Source: a virus. Taken from it: DNA of 40,501 nucleotides. Numbering within the stretch: the first letter of the stretch is position 1; every line of letters starts with the position of its first letter. Of this stretch, positions 31,426 through 39,147 are shown piece after piece. The notes below the pieces were generated by a model. The model was given only the letters and a program-made list of their open reading frames with translations, was not told the DNA's origin and did not search any database. The stretch lies in the IMG/VR virus record IMGVR_UViG_3300032050_000311, positions 1-40,501 of that record; one strand, 5' to 3'. A program made the position numbers and the translations under genes.

Positions 31426-32264
31426 TACTTCTTAGACCATTTCTTCAAAACGTCGTTGACTTCCTCTACCTTGGCGGGGGCGGCTTTCGCAGTCTCGCGC
31501 TTCGTAGGTTCGGGTGTGGCCTGTGCAGGTGCTTCGGCTTCAGCAGTCTCGTCCATCTTGAACACAGTCAATTTCACTGCGTTCTCAGCGGCAGACGATT
31601 TGCTCTGACGTGCAATGATTTCACGTGCATCAGTTGGCACTGCGGCTTGTGGAGAGAACAACAACTTTGGTGTAGAAGAGTTGGTATCAAACTCCATCTT
31701 GGTCACGATGCGCCCAGCAGACACGTTGTTGTTGGCAAGCATCTGAATGTACGGACGGAAAGGCCAACGACCGTTTTCTTCTTTACCAAACGCTGATGTA
31801 GCAGGTAACACCAACTGATAGACATCACCAGCAGGGTCATTAGGCAACACCACGGCAGTGCGCCAAGACAAGCGGCAAGCTGTACCTGTACCGCCTTGAC
31901 CTGAACCCTTTACAGAGTTGGGGCAGTCAGCGCAGGCTGAAGCGGGTGCTTCTTTTACATCTGGGTCAGGAGTCTTGGAGTCACTTGACCAGCAAGAGGG
32001 GGCAATCTTCACACCCTTCTTGTATGTCTGGCTGTAGTATGTGCGTGAAGCTTCATGCGCCATCTTCACAAAAATCACATTCATAGAAATGTCAGTGTTG
32101 ACACTCTGCTCCTTACCGCCAACAATTTTGCGAAACACGCGCCCTTCAATCGAAATACGTTTGTTACCTTTTGTTGCTCCCCCTGCAACGGCAAGGGTAT
32201 CTTCATCAAGTCCAAGCTCAACGATGTCGGACGACTGCATGATGGTTGCGAGATCATTACTCAT
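31425..32264 (-). CDS. Candidate ssDNA-binding replication protein with four conserved cysteines
   Basis: 279 residues. The N-terminal two thirds are beta-rich with KRISIEGRVFRKIVGGKE, MNVIFVKMAHEASRTYY, and a Cys set at 91, 111, 114 and 130 (PSCW, ACADCPNS, TACRLSW) that could bind zinc. The last 60 residues are an Ala/Pro/Glu/Lys linker ending in a short tail. Proteins of this kind lie among replication genes in several podoviruses and are sometimes proposed to be SSB-like. The C-terminus is Lys-rich rather than acidic, unlike classical SSB. So the call is tentative: replication-associated, possibly ssDNA binding. Confidence 0.5.
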   Translation of the reverse strand: MSNDLATIMQSSDIVELGLDEDTLAVAGGATKGNKRISIEGRVFRKIVGGKEQSVNTDISMNVIFVKMAHEASRTYYSQTYKKGVKIAPSCWSSDSKTPDPDVKEAPASACADCPNSVKGSGQGGTGTACRLSWRTAVVLPNDPAGDVYQLVLPATSAFGKEENGRWPFRPYIQMLANNNVSAGRIVTKMEFDTNSSTPKLLFSPQAAVPTDAREIIARQSKSSAAENAVKLTVFKMDETAEAEAPAQATPEPTKRETAKAAPAKVEEVNDVLKKWSKK

Positions 32265-32277
32265 GATTTATTTTTCC

Positions 32278-32691
32278 TTAAACTGAAGTTTCACTGGTTG
32301 TACTGGCCTTGCGCACTGTTATGTCAAACTCGCGCAAGGCATTCACTCCGGGAGGTAACCCTTTAGATTCCCGACCGTTCATGAATTCTTTGAAATTGCG
32401 TTGATGGATGCGGCGTTCAAGCAAATCAATCGAGCCTTCTGTCTCGACAAACTTCCTGAAGTAATCCCAATCAGTGCAAAAAAATCTTTCTTTGACTGTC
32501 CTAGTGACAGTGCCGTGTACTGTTTTAAATCCATTCAAATTCGCCTCATTACAAACTGCCAGCAACGCTTGTTCCAAGCGCGTCATATCTTCTTTGAGTT
32601 CCGCATCTGCCGAGTCGTACTCAGCTTTTAGGTTCTCACGTTTGCGTCTGATTGTCAAATAGGTTTCTACTAACACATCTGTGTCACTCAT
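32278..32691 (-). CDS. Conserved phage protein of the replication cluster (137 aa)
   Basis: 137 residues from ATG 32691, chosen because AAGGAG precedes it and because ATG overlaps the helicase stop (ATGAGTGA). The N-terminal half is a charged coiled-coil-like helix (TYLTIRRKRENLKAEYDSAD; KEDMTRLEQALLAV). The C-terminal half has a GTVTRTVKERFFCTDWDYFRKF motif, then LLERRIHQRNFKEFM and LPPGVNALREFDITVRK. The last phrase is familiar from hypothetical proteins in phage replication modules. Its function is unknown. A short gap separates it from the candidate ssDNA-binding gene downstream. Confidence 0.65.
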   Translation of the reverse strand: MSDTDVLVETYLTIRRKRENLKAEYDSADAELKEDMTRLEQALLAVCNEANLNGFKTVHGTVTRTVKERFFCTDWDYFRKFVETEGSIDLLERRIHQRNFKEFMNGRESKGLPPGVNALREFDITVRKASTTSETSV

Positions 32692-34261
32692 TGATTTCTC
32701 CTTCTTCAATTTCCACTCTGTACAGGTCTACTAATTGTTCGTGCATGTCTACTTTGTTCTGAAGCATTGTGTACATGCGCCGCTCCACCTCAGACCCTTG
32801 GAGGTGAATTACCGTCATTTTGTTTTTTTGTCCTACGCGATCAATCCGAGCAATACACTGTAAGTATGTCTCTACAGACATTACTGGAGACCAAAATACA
32901 ACTGTGTCAGCCGCTGTAAGCGTTACCCCATGCGATGCGGCTTGCGGTTGAATCAATAGTACTCGTGGGTGCGCTATGGTTTGGAATGAATTAAATATGG
33001 CTGACCTTTTGCTTGCGCTTACGTCTCCAGAAATAATTTCATTGGTGATGCCATTCTTCTCTAAATAATTTTTTACTAGATATAGTGTGTGTTTGTACGG
33101 CACGAACACAATTACTTTATGGGGCGACTCATCAAGTACCTCATGCAACACTGACAATCTAGGCTGAACATCAAACTCAACCACGTTGCCATCATCTGTG
33201 TACACAGCCCCGCCTGATAATTGAAGCAAGCGGCTCAGTGCGGCGGCGGCATTGACTGTGCTGATTGTTTCTCCAGCTGCTTGTATCTGCATCTCTTTTA
33301 AAAGTTCTCTGTAATACTTCATCGCTTGCGGTGTGAGCGGTACAACCCGTGTCTGATAAGTAACTTCTGGTAGATCAAGACACTGCGCCTTCTCGTATCT
33401 AATGGCTGGCTGAAGCGCCTTGAACACTGTGTCCTGCGCGTCGGGTTTCGGAACCCACTTAAACTTGGTTACTTGGCGCATCACAGAGTCTTTCCATGCC
33501 GTGGCATAGCGTGGCACTCCGTTGGGGTTTATGAGCTTGGCAAGCCCAAACGCATCCTCTGGCGACTGCGATGCAGGTGTGCCTGTCATCATCCAAAGAT
33601 ACGTGTCCTTGGTCAGTATCCTTGCAAGGGTGCGCCAGCGCTTTGTGGATACGGTTTTGTATGCGTTGGCTTCGTCAATGATGATTAAATCAAACTTGCC
33701 AGCAATCTCTTTCTCCATGACACCAACACCGTCGTAGTTGATGATGACAAAGTCATAGAGTCCATTGATGATCTTTTTGCGCTTTGATGTTGTGCCGTGT
33801 GCAATACCACATGTCCTGTGCATTGCAGTCTTAAACAAATCTGCTTGCCATGCGGACTGCATGATTGACAGAGGGCAGACGACTAACACACGTTTCACCA
33901 ATCCCTGATTCATTAAATAGTCAGCCGCCCATATAGCCGCTGATGTTTTACCTGTACCAGCCTCATTGAAACAAAACGAACGTTTGTTCAGAGTTAGGAA
34001 TCGTGAAGTATCTTTTTGGTGATTGAACGGTTGAAACATTCCCGGCCATGCATAGTCACGCTCAATGGGCGATGGAACTTTTATGGTGGGCGGGGTAAGG
34101 TACGAGAGACGTTGCATCTCATCAAGACCCCAATGCACTACGACATCAGCAATGCCGTCTTTTTCATCCAGCACTTCGCTACGTTCGATGTAGCTTTTTA
34201 TTGTCTGTGCAATGTCGCTAGGACATTCAAAACGCACAGCTATGTTGTTCACGATTTCCAC
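32684..34261 (-). CDS. SNF2-family DEAD-like helicase/ATPase
   Basis: 525 residues from a GTG at 34261 with AAGGGG upstream. Both RecA lobes are present: Walker A NEAGTGKTSAA (99-109, Lys105), motif Ia VVCPLSIMQSAWQ, Walker B LIIIDEAN (Asp196-Glu197-Ala-Asn, against the usual DEAH), motif III MMTGTPASQSPED, and C-terminal motif VI QCIARIDRVGQ near 468-476. These mark an SNF2-type dsDNA translocase. In phage replication modules such proteins occur beside PolA and probably remodel forks or remove proteins. It is the first gene after the - strand promoter at 34479-34506. Confidence 0.85.
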   Translation of the reverse strand: MEIVNNIAVRFECPSDIAQTIKSYIERSEVLDEKDGIADVVVHWGLDEMQRLSYLTPPTIKVPSPIERDYAWPGMFQPFNHQKDTSRFLTLNKRSFCFNEAGTGKTSAAIWAADYLMNQGLVKRVLVVCPLSIMQSAWQADLFKTAMHRTCGIAHGTTSKRKKIINGLYDFVIINYDGVGVMEKEIAGKFDLIIIDEANAYKTVSTKRWRTLARILTKDTYLWMMTGTPASQSPEDAFGLAKLINPNGVPRYATAWKDSVMRQVTKFKWVPKPDAQDTVFKALQPAIRYEKAQCLDLPEVTYQTRVVPLTPQAMKYYRELLKEMQIQAAGETISTVNAAAALSRLLQLSGGAVYTDDGNVVEFDVQPRLSVLHEVLDESPHKVIVFVPYKHTLYLVKNYLEKNGITNEIISGDVSASKRSAIFNSFQTIAHPRVLLIQPQAASHGVTLTAADTVVFWSPVMSVETYLQCIARIDRVGQKNKMTVIHLQGSEVERRMYTMLQNKVDMHEQLVDLYRVEIEEGEINE

Positions 34262-34293
34262 TTATTCCCCTTGACTGAATTCAAACTGCTTTA

Positions 34294-34315
34294 CGTGCGG
34301 GGAACGCCCCGCACG
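34294..34315 (-). other. 9-bp GC-rich hairpin in the helicase leader
   Basis: CGTGCGGGG, four-base loop, CCCCGCACG: a perfect 9-bp stem about 33 bases before the GTG start. No T run follows on either strand, so it is not a typical terminator. Confidence 0.65.
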
Positions 34316-34336
34316 ATTGACCCTGTCGCAGTGGAG

Positions 34337-34359
34337 CATGAAGCGGACTAACGCTCATG
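34337..34359 (-). other. Second hairpin in the helicase leader
   Basis: On the - strand CATGAGCG, loop TTAGTC, CGCTTCATG forms an 8-bp stem with one bulged T. It stands 21 bases upstream of the GC-rich hairpin. Confidence 0.5.
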
Positions 34360-34478
34360 GACCTGCCGATCAACTGACAATGGTTACGACTATGCAATTA
34401 AGTCTACGAGCCACTCATGCCTTACGCCCGATCAAGCTTCATTCACCTCTTCTCGACTCACAACGCTTGATGTATTGA

Positions 34479-34506
34479 ATTATGGAGTCAGTTTTTTATT
34501 TGTCAA
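34479..34506 (-). promoter_or_regulatory. Strong sigma70-type promoter of the helicase/primase operon
   Basis: On the - strand a perfect -35 TTGACA (34506-34501), a 16-base spacer and a -10 CATAAT (34484-34479, one mismatch to TATAAT). The region upstream is A/T-rich (AAAAAAAGTTGAAAAAATAAC), like an UP element. It lies just beyond the stop of the HNH-like gene and points to the helicase gene. Recognition by host RNA polymerase is expected. Confidence 0.75.
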
Positions 34507-34507
34507 G

Positions 34508-34825
34508 TTATTTTTTCAACTTTTTTTCACGTTTGCTGGTTTCCGATACCAAAGCACCCGATGAATTACGTTTGAATGAACGATTCAAAGCAGGGCTTTC
34601 GACACGTACACCATCACCGTTTGAGCCGCCTCTTGACAGCGCCTTGCGATGCGCAATGTCTTTACCCTCACGAGCATCAGCTGTTCCATCACCATTAGCA
34701 TCCCTGCCCTTCTTGTCCATCGCGCGACGCGCACGTTGACGCTCCATGCGGTTAGCCAATTCACCACGGGCTTTCTGCTGTTGATATTCTTTTTTGTACG
34801 GTCTAGGTTTGTTCACGTAAGGCAT
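34508..34825 (-). CDS. Small basic HNH-like phage protein with an EF-hand-like loop
   Basis: 105 residues, very basic. MPYVNKPRPYKKEYQQQKAR and ERQRARRAMDKKGRD begin it. The later GKDIAHRKALSRGGSNGDG, SPALNRSFKRNS resembles the D-H-x-x-x-L-S-x-G-G...NRS core of HNH nucleases, though the canonical His-Asn-His set is not complete. Residues 42-53 (DANGDGTADARE) fit an EF-hand or dockerin loop exactly. Similar proteins occur in podovirus replication modules without assigned function. A DNA-binding or nicking role is possible. It is preceded by a good GAAGGAG site. Confidence 0.6.
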   Translation of the reverse strand: MPYVNKPRPYKKEYQQQKARGELANRMERQRARRAMDKKGRDANGDGTADAREGKDIAHRKALSRGGSNGDGVRVESPALNRSFKRNSSGALVSETSKREKKLKK

Positions 34826-34845
34826 GTTGTTTCTCCTTCATGGGC

Positions 34846-34872
34846 TTGATAGATTACGCCTATCAATCTATC
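34846..34872. repeat. Two overlapping, mutually exclusive inverted repeats
   Basis: TTGATAG (34846-34852) pairs with CTATCAA (34860-34866), and GATAGATT (34848-34855) pairs with AATCTATC (34865-34872). The two stems share bases and cannot form together. They lie in the short gap between the nuclease and HNH-like genes. Confidence 0.5.
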
Positions 34873-34881
34873 GTCTTTCAT

Positions 34882-35541
34882 TTATCTTTCCTTATGAAAC
34901 TGGCATCGCTTCACGGGACACCAACCACATAATGGCGTAGGGTTTTCTTGCCAGACACCATTCTCGTACGAAAGGCGTAGGCGTTCAAGATGGGGGTAAA
35001 AGTCGCCCCAAAGTTTTTCCTCATCCTCTCTGTGGTATTCGGAGGGAAAGAAGTGTTCGTGCATAACAAACAGAAGCCCTGCCTTGATATTTACGATTTC
35101 AGGGTAGTGTGAAAAGACCATCAAGGCCATCAGCTGTAACTGTTTGGGGTCAGGGTATTTACTACTGCCTGTCTTGTAGTCCACAATAAACGCAGTGTCG
35201 CCATTCAAGACGACCAAGTCAGCAATACCACGCACCCAGTAGTCGCCCCACTTAGACGGCTTGCGATCAAACCCTAGCGCCATGCGTAGTTCGGGATGCT
35301 TGACGCCTTCCATCTCAATCAGGGGTTGGAGTTGTTTGGCAAAGCGTTGGTAGTCAGGCGCAAGGGGCTTACCCTCTCCCACATAATCTTCTACCGCTTT
35401 GTGTACCTCTGTCCCGTATCGCATTTCTGCGGTGGGGAACTTGGTGTAGTTCTTCAGTACTTTGATTTCTTGATACTGCCGTGGGCAGTTTTGATAATCT
35501 TTAAGACTGGAGTAAGACCATTTGACTTCGTGTGCTTCCAT
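34882..35541 (-). CDS. PD-(D/E)XK nuclease, Cas4/RecB-like with Fe-S cysteines
   Basis: 219 residues. Family motifs are complete: YSSLKDYQNCPRQY (Cys19), GTEVHKAVE (His47), GIADLVV (Asp108), VDYKTG (Asp121, Lys123) and QLQLMAL (Gln134). Three more cysteines at 205, 208 and 213 (LCGWCPVKRC) with Cys19 make the four-Cys set that holds a 4Fe-4S cluster in Cas4 and AddB. The enzyme probably resects DNA ends as a metal-dependent exonuclease in phage recombination or replication. There is no cas1/cas2 nearby, so a CRISPR role is unlikely. Nine bases separate it from the gene upstream. Confidence 0.85.
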   Translation of the reverse strand: MEAHEVKWSYSSLKDYQNCPRQYQEIKVLKNYTKFPTAEMRYGTEVHKAVEDYVGEGKPLAPDYQRFAKQLQPLIEMEGVKHPELRMALGFDRKPSKWGDYWVRGIADLVVLNGDTAFIVDYKTGSSKYPDPKQLQLMALMVFSHYPEIVNIKAGLLFVMHEHFFPSEYHREDEEKLWGDFYPHLERLRLSYENGVWQENPTPLCGWCPVKRCQFHKER

Positions 35542-35550
35542 GACTGATTT

Positions 35551-36609
35551 TCACGTGGTTTGGGAAGCCCAATCATATCGTTTTTCTTTGTAATTACCTA
35601 TGGCGTAATCCTTAATGATCTTGCCATTGGCCTCATCGCCTACAAGCATGGGCGCTACCCAAGTACGCTTTCCAGATTTATATGATCTCCAGTGACCACG
35701 CCTCCAGTGCTGCCGAGGCGATGCATGTGTATCGTGAGTTGTTGAGGGGGTCTTGGGTTGTTCTTTCCCTGTAATTGAAATCAGTCGAAACTCAATCAGC
35801 GGAGTTTTGCCTTTACGTAGCTTCTTCTGATTTACTTCTATTTCTCTAGGGGTGGGTGTAGATATGTACGCATCACCTGTGTGGTAAGTCATCATATAGA
35901 TTGTGCGTAATACAGCATCTGATATGACATGTATCATTTCGCTGTCTAGCCATCCCTCTTGACTATGAGGGATAACGGGGTATATACCCAAAACTTGATT
36001 GTCTCTATCTGGAGTTACTTCTAACCTTATAGACGCAACATACAACGGTGCATTTACACTAGAAGAAAGAAACGCGCTTATTAAAATACCGTCGTAGTCT
36101 TGGGACACTGTGTAAAAACTAAATCTATTTACCCTTCCTGCGGCTGACCTGCCAAAATATGGCAAATTAGACTGGCTAGGGGCGTCATGTAAATACCCAG
36201 CTATCACACCTATCTTTGGAAAGGGTAATTTTATTTTGCCTTCTTCAATGAAAGAACTAATCCAATCATTGTCAGGTGGTTGAAAGTCTGATTCAATAAT
36301 TATTTTTGGATACTTCAAAATTGTTTGACAAACTTCTTCATCTACACCTTTTGTAAAAAATCCGTCCTTGCTTTTTAGTGTGTCATACAACTGACTAAGA
36401 AAATATCTAATCCCGTCTTTTACCTTTGGGTCAGACTTAAAAGCGTCTCTTACTGATGGGTACGTTATACCTTCTGATACTCTTCCCATAGACAATATTT
36501 TTAAATTGCCACGGAATCTTTCATTCACTTCTTTTGTAGAAACAGTATTTCTACGGTTCGGGTCTATACGTTTATGTATTCTTTCTAGATTAGCATTTAT
36601 TCCACTCAT
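35551..36609 (-). CDS. Unrecognised 352-residue protein with C-terminal HWRRGHWR motif
   Basis: I do not recognise the main body: residues 1-285 mix helices and strands with no familiar motif (NERFRGNLKILSMGRVSEGI; PFPKIGVIAGYLHDAPS; an Ile/Tyr-rich segment near 235). Residues about 297-335 read SPRQHWRRGHWRSYKSGKRT, then WVAPMLVGDEANGKIIKDY, a C-terminal element also seen at the end of unrelated phage and prophage proteins. Codons are visibly more A/T-rich than in the flanking polymerase and nuclease genes, which suggests later entry. The start overlaps the polymerase stop (TGATG), so it is expressed with the replisome. Function unknown. Confidence 0.75.
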   Translation of the reverse strand: MSGINANLERIHKRIDPNRRNTVSTKEVNERFRGNLKILSMGRVSEGITYPSVRDAFKSDPKVKDGIRYFLSQLYDTLKSKDGFFTKGVDEEVCQTILKYPKIIIESDFQPPDNDWISSFIEEGKIKLPFPKIGVIAGYLHDAPSQSNLPYFGRSAAGRVNRFSFYTVSQDYDGILISAFLSSSVNAPLYVASIRLEVTPDRDNQVLGIYPVIPHSQEGWLDSEMIHVISDAVLRTIYMMTYHTGDAYISTPTPREIEVNQKKLRKGKTPLIEFRLISITGKEQPKTPSTTHDTHASPRQHWRRGHWRSYKSGKRTWVAPMLVGDEANGKIIKDYAIGNYKEKRYDWASQTT

Positions 36610-38480
36610 CAGCAGTCTCCATAGGTTGCACCGACTTTTGTTTCACATGCCACTGGCAAGCCTGTCGCCCAGTCGGGTGGGGTAGACATTACTTTATTGA
36701 TATACGCTACGGCTTCAGGTACGTCGTCTTCTTGCACGACAACGACTGCCGCATCATGTACTGTCAAAGCTACTCTGTATCTTTCAGATATGGCAAGCAT
36801 CTGCTTACCCACGATAATTCTTGCTAGGGCTTGCACCACGTTCTCAGTGATACTGCCGCCCCAAGTTGAGATTTCACCCCTGCGTGAATCGTAAACAATC
36901 TGTGACTTACCGTCCTTGTCCATGCGCCTCAAGTTGGCGTAGCGTATGCGCAGGCCATTAGGGAGAATCACTCCGTCGTTGTCGTAGAACAAACAACCAT
37001 GCTCACCAAGCTGGATTGGTTTCTTGATCTTGCCATTCATCATGGTGTCAAGCATCCTGTCAGCGTCACCCCATAGTTCAGGTATCTTGTAATTCTTCTC
37101 CCGATAAATACCCACAATGGTTTTGCATTGTTCTTCGGGGAGCTTCACGCTTACTGGTTGAGCTGTAGCCAATGTGTGTTGTAGCTTCAACGCCCCTGTA
37201 CCAAAGCCCAATCCCAAGATACATGTCTTACCCACGAATCGTTCTACCTCATCAGCTTTAGTGATCTTCCTGTTGTAAACCGACGATGAAAATATTGAGT
37301 AGACATCTTCGCCATCAGCAAACTGCTTGACAACATCTTCCTGACCAGACACCCACGCAAGTACCCGAGCCTCAATCTGCGATGAGTCAGAGTTAATTAC
37401 CACATAGCCTTCAGGTGGCACGATGGCTTTCTTCAGCGCTTTCTTCTTGGCATCCCTGCTCGGTAAGTTCTGGAAGTTCACCTTGTCTGTGCCTGACCAA
37501 CGCCCAGTGTGTGCGCCGTAATACTTCAACGGGATAGGCAGTCTGCCCTTGTTGCGTAACCCTATACCCATGAATCGTTCAAGTCGTTTGGTTTCAAGCG
37601 TAGACTTCGTCCCCAAACGCACAGCGCACAGGTGTTGAATAAAAGTATCTTCGCTCTCAGTCAGTGCGATGAACCCCTCGTCCTTCTTCGCAAGCGCTGG
37701 CACTTCCTTCTTCTGCTTCTCGCTCATCTTCATCGGCACAGGCACACCCAGCTTCTCCAACACCTTGGCAAACTTGGCGTTACTCGACAGCTTCTCACGC
37801 ACCTCTTCTTCTGTGGCGCAATCAAGGTCAGTCATCAGTGAAGCAAGCAAATCTGATTTCTCTTTTGCCAAGTCATCAAATCGCTCTTTCAGGGTATCCT
37901 GATTCACATACAACATCGGGTCGGTGAACATGCGCAACGTCATGTCTATTAACTTCAACTCGTCAGGGTCAAAGCTTGGCATCATCAACAAGAATAGTTT
38001 GTATGTCAGGCGTACATCATTCCTACAGTACTCACCATACAGTGCCAACTCTTCTTCTGTAAAGTCTAAGCGTGTCTTGTTAATTGCTTTGACAACCTCA
38101 TCGCCCTTCTCCCCAATCTCATAGCGCTTCGCAAGGGCGGCAAGTGAACCACCTGCATCTACCCCATGCAATGCTCTCGCCATTGACAATGTATCCAACA
38201 ATGCCATCGGCTTGATGTTAAAAATCCAACTGAGGATAGCGCCATCGAACAGCGTGTTGTGCGCCAAGACAGCACTACCCTTCCAGTCAAACTGCTTGAA
38301 AAACTTACGTATCTGTTCATGTGTCCCTGAAAACCAAACTGGGTCTTCAGCATCCACCTGAACACTTACACCTATGACCTCAAACCGAGGGTCTCGCACG
38401 TACTCTTCAGTCGTCTGCTTTTTGAACCCAAGGTCTGTGTCGGTGTAGTACGTTTCAAAATCAAGAGTTATTAGGGACAT
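36609..38480 (-). CDS. polA-like: Family A DNA polymerase (PolA type) with 3'-5' exonuclease domain
   Basis: 623 residues. Exonuclease motifs: Asp7-Phe-Glu9, Asn75-x-x-Phe-Asp79, Tyr151-x3-Asp155. Polymerase motif A is SDSSQIEAR (Asp365, Glu370, Arg372); motif B is RFVGKTCILGLGFG (Arg414, Lys418, Leu422, Phe426); motif C is VHDAAVV (His575, Asp576, Ala577). Aligning Lys418 with E. coli Lys758 puts Leu422 at the 762 position and Phe426 at Tyr766. No 5'-3' exonuclease domain is present. It is the replicative phage polymerase. The ATG overlaps the end of the DUF3310 gene by 20 nt. Confidence 0.9.
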   Translation of the reverse strand: MSLITLDFETYYTDTDLGFKKQTTEEYVRDPRFEVIGVSVQVDAEDPVWFSGTHEQIRKFFKQFDWKGSAVLAHNTLFDGAILSWIFNIKPMALLDTLSMARALHGVDAGGSLAALAKRYEIGEKGDEVVKAINKTRLDFTEEELALYGEYCRNDVRLTYKLFLLMMPSFDPDELKLIDMTLRMFTDPMLYVNQDTLKERFDDLAKEKSDLLASLMTDLDCATEEEVREKLSSNAKFAKVLEKLGVPVPMKMSEKQKKEVPALAKKDEGFIALTESEDTFIQHLCAVRLGTKSTLETKRLERFMGIGLRNKGRLPIPLKYYGAHTGRWSGTDKVNFQNLPSRDAKKKALKKAIVPPEGYVVINSDSSQIEARVLAWVSGQEDVVKQFADGEDVYSIFSSSVYNRKITKADEVERFVGKTCILGLGFGTGALKLQHTLATAQPVSVKLPEEQCKTIVGIYREKNYKIPELWGDADRMLDTMMNGKIKKPIQLGEHGCLFYDNDGVILPNGLRIRYANLRRMDKDGKSQIVYDSRRGEISTWGGSITENVVQALARIIVGKQMLAISERYRVALTVHDAAVVVVQEDDVPEAVAYINKVMSTPPDWATGLPVACETKVGATYGDC

Positions 38481-38940
38481 TGTTTGTTATTTCTCTTCGT
38501 AGATACCAAATAGCTTTGGCTAGGTCTTGCGCCTTGCTTCCCTTGTGGTCGGCTCGTGTGATGTACTTTATGGCGTTACCTAGGTTGTAATTCAATCCCT
38601 TGGCTTCAATAAAGTCAATCGTCTCAATCCCACCAACTTTGTAATGCCAAGGATGGTTCACTGGGTCGGGTTGTGGCTCATTCACTGGGTCATGCACTTT
38701 GTCGATGTCTATACCAAAATGTTTTTCAACAATCGCGGGTTTGACAATTGGGGTTATCGCGGTCTTCGGTGTCAAGGTGTTTGCCATCTTGCGTATCTTA
38801 TGGCGCATCACATACACGTATTGTTTAGTGATGTTAAATTTTGATGCAATTTGTTCTGTCGTTGCATTTGGGTGATATGTCATGTACGACAAGATTTTTC
38901 TTGATTTCACTGTGTCACGTGGTTTTTTGGTTGTAGTCAT
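38461..38940 (-). CDS. Winged-helix/HTH domain fused to DUF3310 (SaV-like)
   Basis: 159 residues, with AAGGAGAGAGAA before the ATG. Residues about 15-50 (ILSYMTYHPNATTEQIASKF, NITKQYVYVMRHKI) make a helix-turn-helix. After a linker (51-91), residues 92-151 are DUF3310: DPVNHPWHYKVGGIETIDFI, LGNAIKYITRADHKG, DLAKAIWYLRRE. DUF3310 proteins, often called SaV-like, are common in phages near polymerases and have a suggested nucleotide-linked role that is not well proven. The fusion could make it a DNA-bound regulator. It precedes the polymerase gene in the same operon. Confidence 0.8.
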   Translation of the reverse strand: MTTTKKPRDTVKSRKILSYMTYHPNATTEQIASKFNITKQYVYVMRHKIRKMANTLTPKTAITPIVKPAIVEKHFGIDIDKVHDPVNEPQPDPVNHPWHYKVGGIETIDFIEAKGLNYNLGNAIKYITRADHKGSKAQDLAKAIWYLRREITNNVPNNS

Positions 38941-38958
38941 TTCTCTCTCCTTGGTTAA

Positions 38959-39147
38959 TTAAACTAACGCGTCTTCTGAGTGCTTGAGCACTTCTTCTTT
39001 TTTTATTTTTCTATGTAGACGTTCAAGTGATTGCCCGTCCACACGATCAAAAGGCCACCATTTAAGTAGCTGTTCTTGACTCAGGATTTTTGGTTCTCCA
39101 TCGTCAATCTTTTTTTTCTGTGTTCTATCAGATACTTTCTTAACCAT
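38959..39147 (-). CDS. Small charged protein of the early cassette (62 aa)
   Basis: 62 residues from ATG 39147, taken because GGAGG lies seven bases before it; an upstream ATG at 39171 has no such site. It is Lys/Glu-rich with QLLKWWPFDRVDGQSLERLH in the centre and a helical, charged end. I do not recognise it. Its first 67 bases overlap the end of the gene at 39081-39248 in another frame. It lies in a run of tiny genes typical of early phage regions, where host-takeover proteins are common (inference). Confidence 0.55.
   Translation of the reverse strand: MVKKVSDRTQKKKIDDGEPKILSQEQLLKWWPFDRVDGQSLERLHRKIKKEEVLKHSEDALV

Larger units (their letters stand above)
34262..34472 (-). promoter_or_regulatory. 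Structured leader of the helicase operon without a clear gene
   Basis: About 210 bases between the predicted transcription start and the helicase GTG. It holds two hairpins (34337-34359 and 34294-34315) and a seven-codon frame (MKLDRA, stop at 34422) behind a GAGGTG site at 34442. No tRNA fold or longer frame is apparent. It may control translation or stability of the helicase message. Confidence 0.4.

Noticed and set aside
34262-34507. Possible tRNA in the only sizeable gene-free stretch
   Set aside because: Hairpins exist, but there is no cloverleaf and no TTCGANTCC-type T-arm on either strand.
34882-35541. CRISPR-Cas adaptation module because of a Cas4-like gene
   Set aside because: No cas1, cas2 or repeat array occurs in the window; the gene sits in a phage replication operon.
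36609-38480. T7-like (autographivirus) genome suggested by a family A polymerase
   Set aside because: There is no single-subunit RNA polymerase or T7-type gp4, the primase is an AEP-helicase fusion, and the helicase operon has a host-type promoter.
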